NCBI GenBank assembly: GCA_965248175.1
Contig: OZ252093.1
Coordinates: 1,178,001-1,242,000 of the forward strand
Source: VXPQ01 sp965248175
Lineage (GTDB): Bacteria; Bacteroidota; Rhodothermia; Rhodothermales; VXPQ01
Reading direction: 5' to 3'
Length of the DNA stretch: 64,000 nt
In this document: positions 27,018 to 35,172 of the stretch, piece after piece
How positions within the stretch are numbered: position 1 is the stretch's first letter
How the letters are laid out: every line of letters starts with the position of its first letter
Program-made: the position numbers and the translations under genes
Notes under the pieces: model-generated
What the model was told of the DNA's origin: nothing
What the model saw: the letters and a program-made list of their open reading frames with translations, nothing else
Databases searched by the model: none

Positions 27018-29201
27018 ATGCCTGCTTCAATCGTTTTCTTTTCTTTTTTCTGGCTGCTGTTGCCCGTGGCCGCCGGATATGCACAGACGACCGCTTTTGA
27101 AGAGGATTTTACCGGAGCGATACCGCCAGCCGGTCCGGCCGGGTGGACGCTGGGGAATGGATGGAAGACCGGTACTACAACCCCCTCTTCCGGTTCGGGG
27201 GGGAATAACCTGGAGCATAGTGGTTCGAGCGCCACGTACGCTGTCACGCCCGGCTTCAGCCTGAGCGGGGCCGGGCTCGCTACGCTAACGTATTCGATTC
27301 GCCGGACCAGCTCCTACGATCGCGCCAACCTGCGTATAACGGCCTCCATCGATGGCGGAGTCACGTTCCCGATCATCGTGCTTGGAGTGGGGACGGCTGT
27401 ACCGGTGGCAACATCAAGCTACCGCGATGTTTCTGTACCGTTGCCGTCGTCTCTCCTCGATCAATCCAGCGTGGTGCTTCGTTTCGAGGGGCTCAGGGCG
27501 GGTAGTTCCGGCAATCTCCGTATCGACGATATACGAGTGATAGCATACGCCACGGCCGGTATCGCCAGCGGCACTTTGCAATTTAGTGAAAGGAGCGGAA
27601 GTCTTATATCCGGATCCGGAGATCACACCATAGATGTACCGCTCTCGCTTGATCTGACAGCGCTTCCTGGTGTAACGGGAATCCAGTTCGATGTGCGCTG
27701 GCTACTTGGCAAGCTGCGCCTCGGGGATATCGCGCGCGGCGATGCAGTGTCCGACAACGTGTCCTGGACCTTGCGATACGATGCATCGGGAAGCAACCTG
27801 AGGGTCGTGTTGCTGGGGCAAGGGATTTCTTCCTTGCCATCGGGACGATATGATCCTCTTGTTACTCTGCAGTTCCGCGCCGATGCGGTAACCGTCTCTC
27901 AAAACGATACGCTTGTTTTGTCGAACGTGGTGGGGGCACAGGCAGTATCGGATGGCGCCGATGCGGGCATTGCGATCGGGGCTGCAAAATATGTGCTCAC
28001 CGTGCGCCCCCCTGTGCCCGAGTTCAGTGCCTCTTCTGCTGTTTTCGATGTGGGCGATGTCAATGCGGGAGCGTCCGATAGCGTGCTGGTTCGGGTGAAA
28101 AACACTGCCGATCAAGCGGATCTGCATGTAACAAACATAACGAGCGATAATCCGCTTTTTACCGTGCGTCCGCGTTCCGGTATGGTGGCTCCAGGTGACA
28201 GCATGGATGTGTATGCGACGTTTGCTCCATCGAATACGGCTTTTGGGCATCAACAGGCCATGATTTTTTTCGAACATAACGGGGATAATTCTCCGGCCAT
28301 CGTATCGATAACCGGAAAGGGCCACGGTGGCCGCGGCGACGCCGAGGGTGACGGCTCCGTTGATGTCATGGACATTGTGCATGCCATCGACTTCGTATTG
28401 GCGCGGCTGACGGCCACGCCTATGCAAGTGGCCGCCGTGGATCTCTTTCCGTTTCCCGCAGGAGACGATGCGCTCGACGTACGTGATTTGACCGTGCTGT
28501 CGCAAGCGGTTATGCGGGGTCAGTGGCCCGATGGCGTATTTCTTCCGATGGACACCGTACCGACAGGTAAAACAGAGGACGCCATGGCGCACGTGGAACG
28601 TATCGATGAGGGGGGAGGCAAGTACGTGCTAAGGCTGCAATACGACACCTCCATGCGGGGCTTCCAGTTTATTGCGCCTTCCCCGGCGCCAGGCGCCTCG
28701 GTGTATGTTTCTACGGACAGCCGGGTCGTGTTGGGAAGCGGTTATGACGAGATGAGGGGCGAGGTCCGTATCGTGGGGTATGTTTCGGACGGGGAGGCGC
28801 TGGAGGCCGGAGTTATGGATATCGTCCTGTCGGGTCCGGTGGATTCGCCGCGTTACGCTACCCTGATTGACAAGGCCCGCAACCGGATTGTGGTCCAGGA
28901 ACGCCCCCCCACATTGCTTCCCCCCGCCGAGTCCAGTCCGGATACGGATGCAAAGCCGCCGTATCCGAATCCATTCCATGTCTGTAGTGACATACTGCGC
29001 ATTCCCTCGTTATCCCCTGGCACAGAAGCAGAGATCTTCGATATGCTCGGCAGGCGTGTCTTCCGTACGCGCATCGAACATTCCGGGTTTGAATGGGACG
29101 GGTGTGATACTTCCGGGCAGGGGGTTGCGCCCGGTCTCTATATTGTCCGCCTGAAGTTCGAAGAAAAAATCCGGACCTGGAGCATCATGGCGCTTCGATA
29201 A
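27018..29201 (+). CDS. Secreted multidomain protein with T9SS C-terminal sorting domain
   Basis: A 727-residue extracellular protein. Residues 1-22 are a signal peptide ending near GYA-Q. Residues about 25-175 resemble a beta-sandwich with Gly/Ser-rich loops, and about 185-325 a cohesin-like fold (GVTGIQFDVRW). Residues 338-435 form an Ig-like repeat of the ASH/choice-of-anchor type (FDVGDVNAGASDSVLVRVKN). Residues 440-500 carry two dockerin-like calcium loops (DAEGDGSVDVMDIVHAI; ALDVRDLTVLSQAV). The last 80 residues begin with YPNPF and contain EIFDMLGRRVFR and GLYIVRLKFEEK, the type A T9SS sorting domain. It should cross the outer membrane by T9SS and stay on the surface or be released. No catalytic motif was recognised. 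Confidence 0.85.
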   Translation: MPASIVFFSFFWLLLPVAAGYAQTTAFEEDFTGAIPPAGPAGWTLGNGWKTGTTTPSSGSGGNNLEHSGSSATYAVTPGFSLSGAGLATLTYSIRRTSSYDRANLRITASIDGGVTFPIIVLGVGTAVPVATSSYRDVSVPLPSSLLDQSSVVLRFEGLRAGSSGNLRIDDIRVIAYATAGIASGTLQFSERSGSLISGSGDHTIDVPLSLDLTALPGVTGIQFDVRWLLGKLRLGDIARGDAVSDNVSWTLRYDASGSNLRVVLLGQGISSLPSGRYDPLVTLQFRADAVTVSQNDTLVLSNVVGAQAVSDGADAGIAIGAAKYVLTVRPPVPEFSASSAVFDVGDVNAGASDSVLVRVKNTADQADLHVTNITSDNPLFTVRPRSGMVAPGDSMDVYATFAPSNTAFGHQQAMIFFEHNGDNSPAIVSITGKGHGGRGDAEGDGSVDVMDIVHAIDFVLARLTATPMQVAAVDLFPFPAGDDALDVRDLTVLSQAVMRGQWPDGVFLPMDTVPTGKTEDAMAHVERIDEGGGKYVLRLQYDTSMRGFQFIAPSPAPGASVYVSTDSRVVLGSGYDEMRGEVRIVGYVSDGEALEAGVMDIVLSGPVDSPRYATLIDKARNRIVVQERPPTLLPPAESSPDTDAKPPYPNPFHVCSDILRIPSLSPGTEAEIFDMLGRRVFRTRIEHSGFEWDGCDTSGQGVAPGLYIVRLKFEEKIRTWSIMALR

Positions 29202-29251
29202 GCAAGCAACGGGATTTGCTGTGATTCTGTCCGTAGTTTTTCTGCTCGGTT

Positions 29252-30388
29252 TCAGCCGGTCGATACGACACGGTCGAAGTATTGCATGATGTTATCTGCA
29301 ATGTATTGCTGCTCGGGTTCCGTGAGCAGGGGATGCATGGGGAGGGAGAGCACTTCGCGGGAAGCTTTTTCTGTCTCGTCGAGGGGGCCTTTCCGGCAGC
29401 CGCCGCTTGCGAAAACGGGAAGGTTCTGGAGAGGTACGGGGTAGTATATCGCGTGTGGAATGCGGTGCTCTTTCAGATGTGCGGCAAGACCATCTCTTTT
29501 TCCGGGCAATTCCTCGGAGATACGGAGCGTGTATTGGTGATATACATGCGTCCGATCGGGGGCATGATGCGGTGTCGTAATAAGTGGATGGCCGTCGAAC
29601 AGGGTGTCGTAGACCTGTGCAGCCTGTTGACGGCGGGCATGGCATGTGTCGAGATGTCGAAGTTTGACCTTCAGAATGGCGGCCTGGATTGTGTCGAGCC
29701 GGCTGTTCATACCGACGGTTTCGTTGTAATATTTTCGTTCGGCGCCATGGTTTGATGTCATGCGGGCCTTTTGGTACAAGGCTGCGTCGTTGGTCAATAT
29801 CGCCCCTCCATCCCCGTAGCACCCCAGGTTTTTGGTGGGGAAGAAGGAAAGGCACCCGATGTTGCCGATGCATCCGGTTTTTTTGCCTCGGTATTCCGCG
29901 CCGATGGCCTGTGCATTGTCCTCGATGACGCCCAGCCCATGCCTGCGGGCGATTTCCATGATGGGCGCCATATCCGCCGGCTGACCGAACAGGTGTATCG
30001 GAACGATGGCCTTCGTACGCGGCGTGATCAACGCCTCGATGCATCCGGGGTCGATGTTGAAGGTTCGGGGGTTGATGTCGGCGAAGACGGGTGTTGCGCC
30101 CAGCAAGGCTGCTGCCTCGGCCGTTGCAATGAAAGTGAATGCAGAGGTGATGACTTCATCCCCGGGTTGGACGCCGAGAGACATCATGGCGATTTGCAGG
30201 GCGTCGGTTCCGTTTGCGACGCCGAGGACATGCGATACGTCGAGGTAGTCGGCCAGTTCGGATTCCAGTTCATCCACTTCCCGGCCCCGTATGAAGGCCG
30301 TGTGCTCCAGGACCGACTGGATGGCCTTGTCGATTTCGGGTGCGATCATTTCGTATTGACCGCGCAGATCCGCCATCTTGACGTTCAT
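29252..30388 (-). CDS. wbpE: PLP-dependent sugar aminotransferase (WbpE/WlbC-like, DegT/DnrJ/EryC1/StrS)
   Basis: A 378-residue aminotransferase. The PLP-binding Lys is in FFPTKNLGCYGDGGAI, and ANGTDALQIAMMSLGVQPGDEVITSAFTF, AIVPIHLFGQ, IEDNAQAIGA and GMNSRLDTIQAAIL follow the WbpE pattern closely. Family members transfer the amino group of glutamate to a keto sugar; here the expected substrate is the 3-keto sugar made by WlbA at 20808. Substrate is assigned from motif resemblance and from the nearby wbpA/wlbA genes. It converges on the T9SS cargo gene with 50 bp between stops and follows the acyltransferase gene on the same strand by 76 bp. Confidence 0.88.
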   Translation of the reverse strand: MNVKMADLRGQYEMIAPEIDKAIQSVLEHTAFIRGREVDELESELADYLDVSHVLGVANGTDALQIAMMSLGVQPGDEVITSAFTFIATAEAAALLGATPVFADINPRTFNIDPGCIEALITPRTKAIVPIHLFGQPADMAPIMEIARRHGLGVIEDNAQAIGAEYRGKKTGCIGNIGCLSFFPTKNLGCYGDGGAILTNDAALYQKARMTSNHGAERKYYNETVGMNSRLDTIQAAILKVKLRHLDTCHARRQQAAQVYDTLFDGHPLITTPHHAPDRTHVYHQYTLRISEELPGKRDGLAAHLKEHRIPHAIYYPVPLQNLPVFASGGCRKGPLDETEKASREVLSLPMHPLLTEPEQQYIADNIMQYFDRVVSTG

Positions 30389-30464
30389 TTCGAATCAGGC
30401 GAGCTATGCTTTGTATGGTTCATGGTGCGGTATGCCGAAGTCAAACGTGCGGGTAGCGTGCACA

Positions 30465-31316
30465 TTATACGTCTTCCCATCCCTGATTTTCGAGCAGTTG
30501 CTCTTCTGGAACGGCGCGGTGCGTACGTGCGGGAACTCCTGCGTAGATCGTACGCGCTGCGGCATTTTTGGTAAGAAGCGCCCCGGCAGCTACGACCGCA
30601 TCGGCTTCGATTTCCATCCCGGGCAAGATTACCGATCCGGCGCCGAGGCGGGCGCCCCGGCGCACGACCGCTCCCTTGAAGTGCCGGAAACGCTCTTTCG
30701 TGCGCCCCAGGAAGTTGTCATTGCTCGTGAGAACGCCTGGGGCTACGAATACACGATCTTCCACCACTGAGTATGCGGCGAGGTATGCGTTCGTTTCGAT
30801 TTTGCAGTACTGCCCAATGGCGCATTCGTTTTCGATAGCGACGCCGCGCCCGATGATGGTATGGTCCCCGACAGTTACTTCCTCGCGGATTGTAGCCAGA
30901 TCCGCTACCAGCACCTGTTCTCCCAGAACGCATCCCGCATATATGACTACCCCTGTTCCAATCAGGCATCCTGATCCGATTCGGGAAGGTGGCTGCTTGT
31001 GTTTCCGGGTTACTGCGCTGTTCTGCGCCGCCATAGGTTGTTTGCCGATGACGGCGCCGTCATCGATCCGGACACGGTTGCCTATCTGCACGGCTTCGTG
31101 GATGACGACATGTCCGCCGATTTCACACCCTTCGCCGATTTGCGCATTACGGGCGATGGCGGTGTGGTGCCCTATACGAGTATATGAGCCGATACGAACC
31201 CCATCTTCAACGATAACGTAGTGTCCGACAGATACTTCTTCCCCGGCAGAGATCGAATCGGCGATGAAAGTAAATTGCCCCTTCACTCCGGTGGCCTTCC
31301 TTGGTGGCTGGGTCAT
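30465..31316 (-). CDS. Left-handed beta-helix acyltransferase, probable WbpD/WlbB-type N-acetyltransferase
   Basis: A 283-residue hexapeptide-repeat protein. Repeated [LIV]-G-x-x triplets run through most of the length, interrupted at about residues 80-105 by a polar loop. The C-terminal part (VFVAPGVLTSNDNFLGR, then KGAVVRRGARLGAGSVILPG, ending YAGVPARTHR) resembles the N-acetyltransferases that finish UDP-2,3-diacetamido sugars. WbpD/WlbB proteins are usually about 190 residues, so this one carries roughly 90 extra N-terminal residues of helix coils. The ATG at 31316 is supported by a strong AAAGGAGA ribosome binding site. It is the first gene before the aminotransferase on this strand. Another acyl acceptor is possible. 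Confidence 0.72.
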   Translation of the reverse strand: MTQPPRKATGVKGQFTFIADSISAGEEVSVGHYVIVEDGVRIGSYTRIGHHTAIARNAQIGEGCEIGGHVVIHEAVQIGNRVRIDDGAVIGKQPMAAQNSAVTRKHKQPPSRIGSGCLIGTGVVIYAGCVLGEQVLVADLATIREEVTVGDHTIIGRGVAIENECAIGQYCKIETNAYLAAYSVVEDRVFVAPGVLTSNDNFLGRTKERFRHFKGAVVRRGARLGAGSVILPGMEIEADAVVAAGALLTKNAAARTIYAGVPARTHRAVPEEQLLENQGWEDV

Positions 31317-31320
31317 GACG

Positions 31321-31328
31321 TCTCCTTT
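31321..31328 (-). promoter_or_regulatory. Strong Shine-Dalgarno site of the acyltransferase gene
   Basis: AAAGGAGA lies on the minus strand with its AGGAG core 5 nt before the ATG at 31316. It decides the start of the acyltransferase gene over the longer frame to 31445. It stands out because most genes in this window have no recognisable Shine-Dalgarno sequence. Confidence 0.75.
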
Positions 31329-31360
31329 CGTATATGATGACGAGGGCCTCTTTTTATTCC

Positions 31361-31400
31361 AAAGAAAAAGCCCTGTACTCGACCGGGTACAGGGCTTTCT
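31361..31400 (-). terminator. Intrinsic terminator after the TPR gene
   Basis: A perfect 12-bp inverted repeat (AAAGCCCTGTAC at 31367-31378 and its complement at 31387-31398) with an 8-nt loop. On the minus strand the stem is followed by TTCTTTGG after a TTT end. It lies about 70 bp past the stop of the TPR gene and before the acyltransferase start, so it separates the two transcription units. A promoter for the acyltransferase gene must then lie in roughly 31317-31365. Confidence 0.8.
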
Positions 31401-31466
31401 TCTTGTCAGTGCAAGGATGTCGTACGCACGATGTTCATACAGCACCCAGGAAAGGACGATGCGTCG

Positions 31467-32342
31467 TCAAAGGGTTTCGAGATAATGTTCGGCTGGGCTC
31501 TTGTAACTGCCGAACCGGGCATTTTCGAACGATTCCTTGGCAGCCGTGATATTCCCTGCGTACATAAGCGCTTCACCCCTCGTGAAGTGAATTTTTGCTG
31601 CGTCTGTTCGGCTGCCACGGTGAAGGCTGAGTGCCTGGTCGGCATGAGATACGGCCTGATCGTAGTTGCCCAGCGCATTGTGGGCGACGGCGAGATAGAA
31701 GTAGGTATCCGCATCCGCATCGACGCGCTTCTGGAGTTCTTCCAGATTAGCAATGGCTTCTCGTGCATCGGAGGCCGAGGGTTCGGATCGGCGGCCCAGC
31801 GCGGAAGAAGCCAGAAAATTAAAGTGGTCCCGAATGCCCTCCTCGCCCTTGCGCAACGCCTGGGTATCGTTGTGCTCGTTTCCAAAAGCGATCAGGTCCT
31901 GGTAGGCCTGGATGGCTTCTTCGACCCGTTCCAGCTTTTTCAGGGCGAGCGCCTTGCCTTCGTAATTCTTGACGTAGCTCGGATACATCTCGATGCCGTC
32001 GTTGAAATGTTCAAGGGCGCCTACGAAATTTTCCTGCCGGATGAGTCCAGTGCCTGTATTATAGTCGATTTGCGCTACATACTGGGCCGATTTCCCAGCG
32101 ATTTCCGCATCGTTCTCCTGCCTCGCCAAGTCATAGGCGCGTGCGAACTCATCTCGGGCCGCGGGATAATCCTTAGCCCTGGCGGCTTCTAAGGCGGCAT
32201 TGTACGCTTCCTTGTGGGCCTGGGATTGAGCCTGAACTGGAGAGGTCTGGGATTGAGCTTGAACTGGAGAGGCATGGATTCCCGTCAGGAGGCAGAAAAG
32301 CAGTGCAAGCACTGCAAAGGACTTGAAAGTACTCATCGTCAT
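31467..32342 (-). CDS. Exported tetratricopeptide-repeat protein
   Basis: A 291-residue protein with a signal peptide (FKSFAVLALLFCLLTGIHA) and then several TPR-like helix pairs (AYNAALEAARAKDYPAARDEFARAY; ALEHFNDGIEMYP; EAIQAYQDLIAFG; YLAVAHNALGNYDQAVSHADQAL; HFTRGEALMYAGNITAAKESF). TPR arrays are protein-interaction scaffolds, so it is probably a periplasmic binding partner of unknown clients. Its N-terminus carries a tandem duplication of nine residues just after the signal peptide. A second ATG at 32336 is equally possible as start. It has its own strong terminator and is transcribed away from the nucleotidyltransferase gene. No specific family was recognised. Confidence 0.82.
   Translation of the reverse strand: MTMSTFKSFAVLALLFCLLTGIHASPVQAQSQTSPVQAQSQAHKEAYNAALEAARAKDYPAARDEFARAYDLARQENDAEIAGKSAQYVAQIDYNTGTGLIRQENFVGALEHFNDGIEMYPSYVKNYEGKALALKKLERVEEAIQAYQDLIAFGNEHNDTQALRKGEEGIRDHFNFLASSALGRRSEPSASDAREAIANLEELQKRVDADADTYFYLAVAHNALGNYDQAVSHADQALSLHRGSRTDAAKIHFTRGEALMYAGNITAAKESFENARFGSYKSPAEHYLETL
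32220..32273. repeat. 27-bp tandem duplication inside the TPR gene
   Basis: Two adjacent 27-bp units (32220-32246 and 32247-32273) differ at only two bases. In the minus-strand protein they encode nine-residue repeats beginning SPVQAQSQ. Each copy contains a VQA-Q sequence that could serve as a signal peptidase site. The length is a multiple of three, so the frame is kept. Confidence 0.85.
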
Positions 32343-32641
32343 CGCGTGTTTGTACGACTATGGAATTTGGACAGGGTGGAATCAACAAAAGGGTACATGC
32401 ACATAGGGGTAGGGTTCCCTATGCGACCTGAAAAAGCGATCCCCCCTGCTTACTGTGGTAAGATAGTGATCCTGACGATTTTCTTCCAAATCGTCGGTCA
32501 GGGAAGATATTCGTATCTTTCCATGGATATGCTGTCGCCCCTGCCATGCACTCCCGGCGGCGCCTTTTCTATTCACTTGATGTTCCCAAAGTGCTTATCC
32601 GGCGATACGGTTTCCCGGGTGCCCGATAGAGGATCGGCTTT
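32343..32641. promoter_or_regulatory. Divergent intergenic region with an inverted repeat at 32474-32495
   Basis: This 299-bp stretch separates the TPR gene (minus) from the nucleotidyltransferase gene (plus) and must hold both promoters. A perfect inverted repeat GACGATTT-TCTTCC-AAATCGTC lies at 32474-32495. An outer pair CCTGAC / GTCAGG can extend it across a bulge. No T-run follows and no gene ends nearby, so an operator or leader structure is more likely than a terminator. No convincing promoter hexamers or short gene were seen. Confidence 0.45.
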
Positions 32642-33661
32642 ATGAAGCTCATTATTCCCATGGCCGGCCGCGGTACGCGCGTTAGGCCTCATTCGCATGT
32701 TACGCCCAAGCCCCTGCTTCCCGTCAGGGGGCGTAGTATGGTGGAGAGAATAGTGGATACGTTCAATCGCGTATTGCCCGTACGCCTGAATGAAGGGATT
32801 TTTGTACTCGGTCCGGATTTTGGAGAAAATGTTTATGAAATGCTGCGGGAAATATGTGCACGGCACGACATGCGCCCCCAATTTGCTGTACAGCAGACCG
32901 CAGAAGGTACGGCCCACGCAGTGCATGCTGCCCGGGAGTATCTGCAAGGTCCCGGTGTCGTTGCCTTTGCGGATACCGTTTTCGATATGGATGCGGGTCT
33001 TGATTTCAAGGATGCCGATGTGGTCGCTATGGTCAAACATATTGACGACCCCAGCCGGTTCGGGGTGGCAGTACGGAAGGGTGATCGGGTTGTAGAACTG
33101 GTTGAGAAACCATCCGAACCTATATCTACCGAGGCGCTTGTCGGCATCTACTATGTACGCGAACTCAGAGAGCTCCGGGGAGCGATCGAGGGGATTATTG
33201 CCGACAACCTGCGTGGCAAGGGTGGGGAGTTTCAACTAACCGATGCCTTTGATCGCATGATAAGGCGCGGCGATGCCTTTACGACCGCTTCCGTAACGGA
33301 ATGGCTCGACTGCGGTACCATCTCTGCCCTAATGGATACGACTCGGCGTCTTCTTGAAAAGGAAGACACCGGCACGTCCCAGGGGGATGTGGAAAACAGT
33401 ATCGTCATTCCTCCTGTCTATATCGGGCCGGGTGCACGCGTCGTGGATTCTGTCGTAGGTCCTTACGTTTCCATTGAGGCGGGCGCTGATGTGCGCCGCT
33501 GTATCATGGAGCGATCCATTGTGTTTTCTCATGCCGTGGTGCACGGTGCGGTGTTGACGGATTCTCTTGTCGGTAAATATGCCCATGTGCATCCGGGCGC
33601 CCGGATACTGAACATCGGCGATCATGCGGAGATTATCTCTATTCCTCCGGACACGCACTGA
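32642..33661 (+). CDS. Sugar-phosphate nucleotidyltransferase with C-terminal beta-helix
   Basis: A 339-residue enzyme that would join a sugar-1-phosphate to a nucleoside triphosphate. The N-terminal signature is IIPMAGRGTRVRPHSHVTPKPLLPV, with the metal-binding Asp in AFADTVFDMD, the sugar contact ELVEKPSEP, and GEFQLTDAFDRMI. Residues from about 255 on form a short left-handed beta-helix (VYIGPGARVVDSVVGPYVSIEAG). This fits the RmlA/GlmU-like group; the nucleotide and sugar (for example dTDP-glucose or UDP-sugar) cannot be settled. The ATG at 32642 is the natural start. It stands alone between divergent and convergent neighbours within the sugar region. Confidence 0.85.
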   Translation: MKLIIPMAGRGTRVRPHSHVTPKPLLPVRGRSMVERIVDTFNRVLPVRLNEGIFVLGPDFGENVYEMLREICARHDMRPQFAVQQTAEGTAHAVHAAREYLQGPGVVAFADTVFDMDAGLDFKDADVVAMVKHIDDPSRFGVAVRKGDRVVELVEKPSEPISTEALVGIYYVRELRELRGAIEGIIADNLRGKGGEFQLTDAFDRMIRRGDAFTTASVTEWLDCGTISALMDTTRRLLEKEDTGTSQGDVENSIVIPPVYIGPGARVVDSVVGPYVSIEAGADVRRCIMERSIVFSHAVVHGAVLTDSLVGKYAHVHPGARILNIGDHAEIISIPPDTH

Positions 33662-33722
33662 GCGAGGTTTGAAGGTATAGGCGCAGGTTCGACTTCCGTC
33701 GAGTGGCTGTGTGCCGACCGCG

Positions 33723-34916
33723 TTATGCTTGCTTGCGTGCTATGCGTGCGGCGGACGGGGCCGGAGAGGTGGACTTCTGCGCAGGTCCATGTCCGCTGAA
33801 AGCGCTGCTGGTTGCGGGGGGACGGTTCGCGGCCACGGCTTCCAGGATAGACATGACGTGGTCTTCCGCCTTTAGGACCCACCTGCGAAAGTCGTCCCGT
33901 GTCGCATCGTACTGCGCAATGAAATTCGTCAGCAAGTTCATGTCGAATTTGTCGCTGCGGATTCCACAGCCCATTTTTTCTATTTCGAAAGCATTGCACA
34001 GTTGCTCATAGTGCCCCTCGATCGGCACGGCCAGCACAGGTTTCCCAAGGAAGAGTGCTTCGGAAACCGATTCGAATCCGGCCGTACATACCAGACCGCG
34101 GCAACGGGCCATGAACTCAAGAAATTTGGTATCGTGCAGTTGGTTGAAGCGAAGGGTATTGCTGTACTGCACGATGTCATCGACTTCCGGGTTGTCCCAA
34201 AAGCATTCGAGGCGTTGCGCCGGGTGTTTTTTGTGCCATGTGATCACCTGCTCCGCATAGCCTCGATTGAGGAGATAGAGCAGAAAAAAATCCTCCTGGA
34301 CATTGGTGTTTGGTAAGGCCAGTGCTTCCTCGCGCAGAAGCGGAGGAATCACCGAAAGGCGAGCGTCCGGGAGATCTTCTGCCGGATACAAGGAGAGAGC
34401 GAGCTTCCATGTGGCCCGGAAACTGGTAAGGCGGGTGAACAGCTTCATGGCCGAACGATCGACCGGCTTGCCTGGAGCAAAGTCGTATATCGGATGATCG
34501 AACATGTACTGATGCCCGATAGCTACAAACGGTACGTTCGGGCGATAAAGCGCCTGGTATACGCCAGCCATCGGTTCGTAGAAAGTCAGCACAAGATCCG
34601 GACGCGTTGTTTTAATCGTTTGGTCGAGAACCTGCAGGCTACGCTTGAAGATGGGTATGCGCCCGACGTTTTCGATAAGCGTGTCGAGTGAATTAATAGC
34701 ACGCTGTTCTTTCCCGATGCTGAAACCCGGCGAGCCGAAATGACGGATCGGGGCGTTGATTCGTTGTGCAAATACGTCGGGAATATCTCGGTTATGAACG
34801 TTCCCGGCGAGCACACCGACCAATTCGTGCCCGGCTTTGCGCAGCATGGTTTGCAGAGCAAGCGCCTGTGTGAGATGTCCTCGCCCTTCCCCCTGCACAA
34901 TGAACAGAATCTTCAT
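33723..34916 (-). CDS. GT-B glycosyltransferase, MurG/MJ1255-like
   Basis: A 397-residue putative glycosyltransferase. It starts with MKILFIVQGEGRGHLTQALALQ, the Gly-rich GT-B N-terminal loop, and the C-terminal half carries the sugar-nucleotide binding pattern CTAGFESVSEALFLGKPVLAVPIEGHYEQLCNA split over residues near 290-325. This resembles the MJ1255/VC2487-type proteins related to MurG. The last 30 residues are rich in Pro, Ser, Ala and basic residues and look disordered. The ATG at 34916 is preferred over the longer frame to 34976. Acceptor and donor are unknown. It is the only clear glycosyltransferase in the window. Confidence 0.78.
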   Translation of the reverse strand: MKILFIVQGEGRGHLTQALALQTMLRKAGHELVGVLAGNVHNRDIPDVFAQRINAPIRHFGSPGFSIGKEQRAINSLDTLIENVGRIPIFKRSLQVLDQTIKTTRPDLVLTFYEPMAGVYQALYRPNVPFVAIGHQYMFDHPIYDFAPGKPVDRSAMKLFTRLTSFRATWKLALSLYPAEDLPDARLSVIPPLLREEALALPNTNVQEDFFLLYLLNRGYAEQVITWHKKHPAQRLECFWDNPEVDDIVQYSNTLRFNQLHDTKFLEFMARCRGLVCTAGFESVSEALFLGKPVLAVPIEGHYEQLCNAFEIEKMGCGIRSDKFDMNLLTNFIAQYDATRDDFRRWVLKAEDHVMSILEAVAANRPPATSSAFSGHGPAQKSTSPAPSAARIARKQA

Positions 34917-35172
34917 TTCGATGACGGCAGCGATCAGAATGACCTGAAAAAACGGCTCGAACCTTTTGGTAACCATCGCCCCCCCTTACCGGTTTCCCGG
35001 ATGTCCCTCGGAGCATGTCGATGTTTTTCCGTCAGCGGTGTCCCATGGAAGGTTGTGGTTCCATGGCTATTGCAAAAACATTCTTCGTAACGTGTAACAC
35101 ACTCTTTGCATGTACTTTCTGCCCGGTTTTGTTTTTCTTGTGGGCTCTGTTTCCTGATTTCTTCCGCCAATC

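Noticed and set aside
29202..29251. Terminator between the T9SS cargo gene and wbpE
   Set aside because: Only a 5-bp stem (AGCAA/TTGCT) without an adjacent T-run is present, too weak to call.
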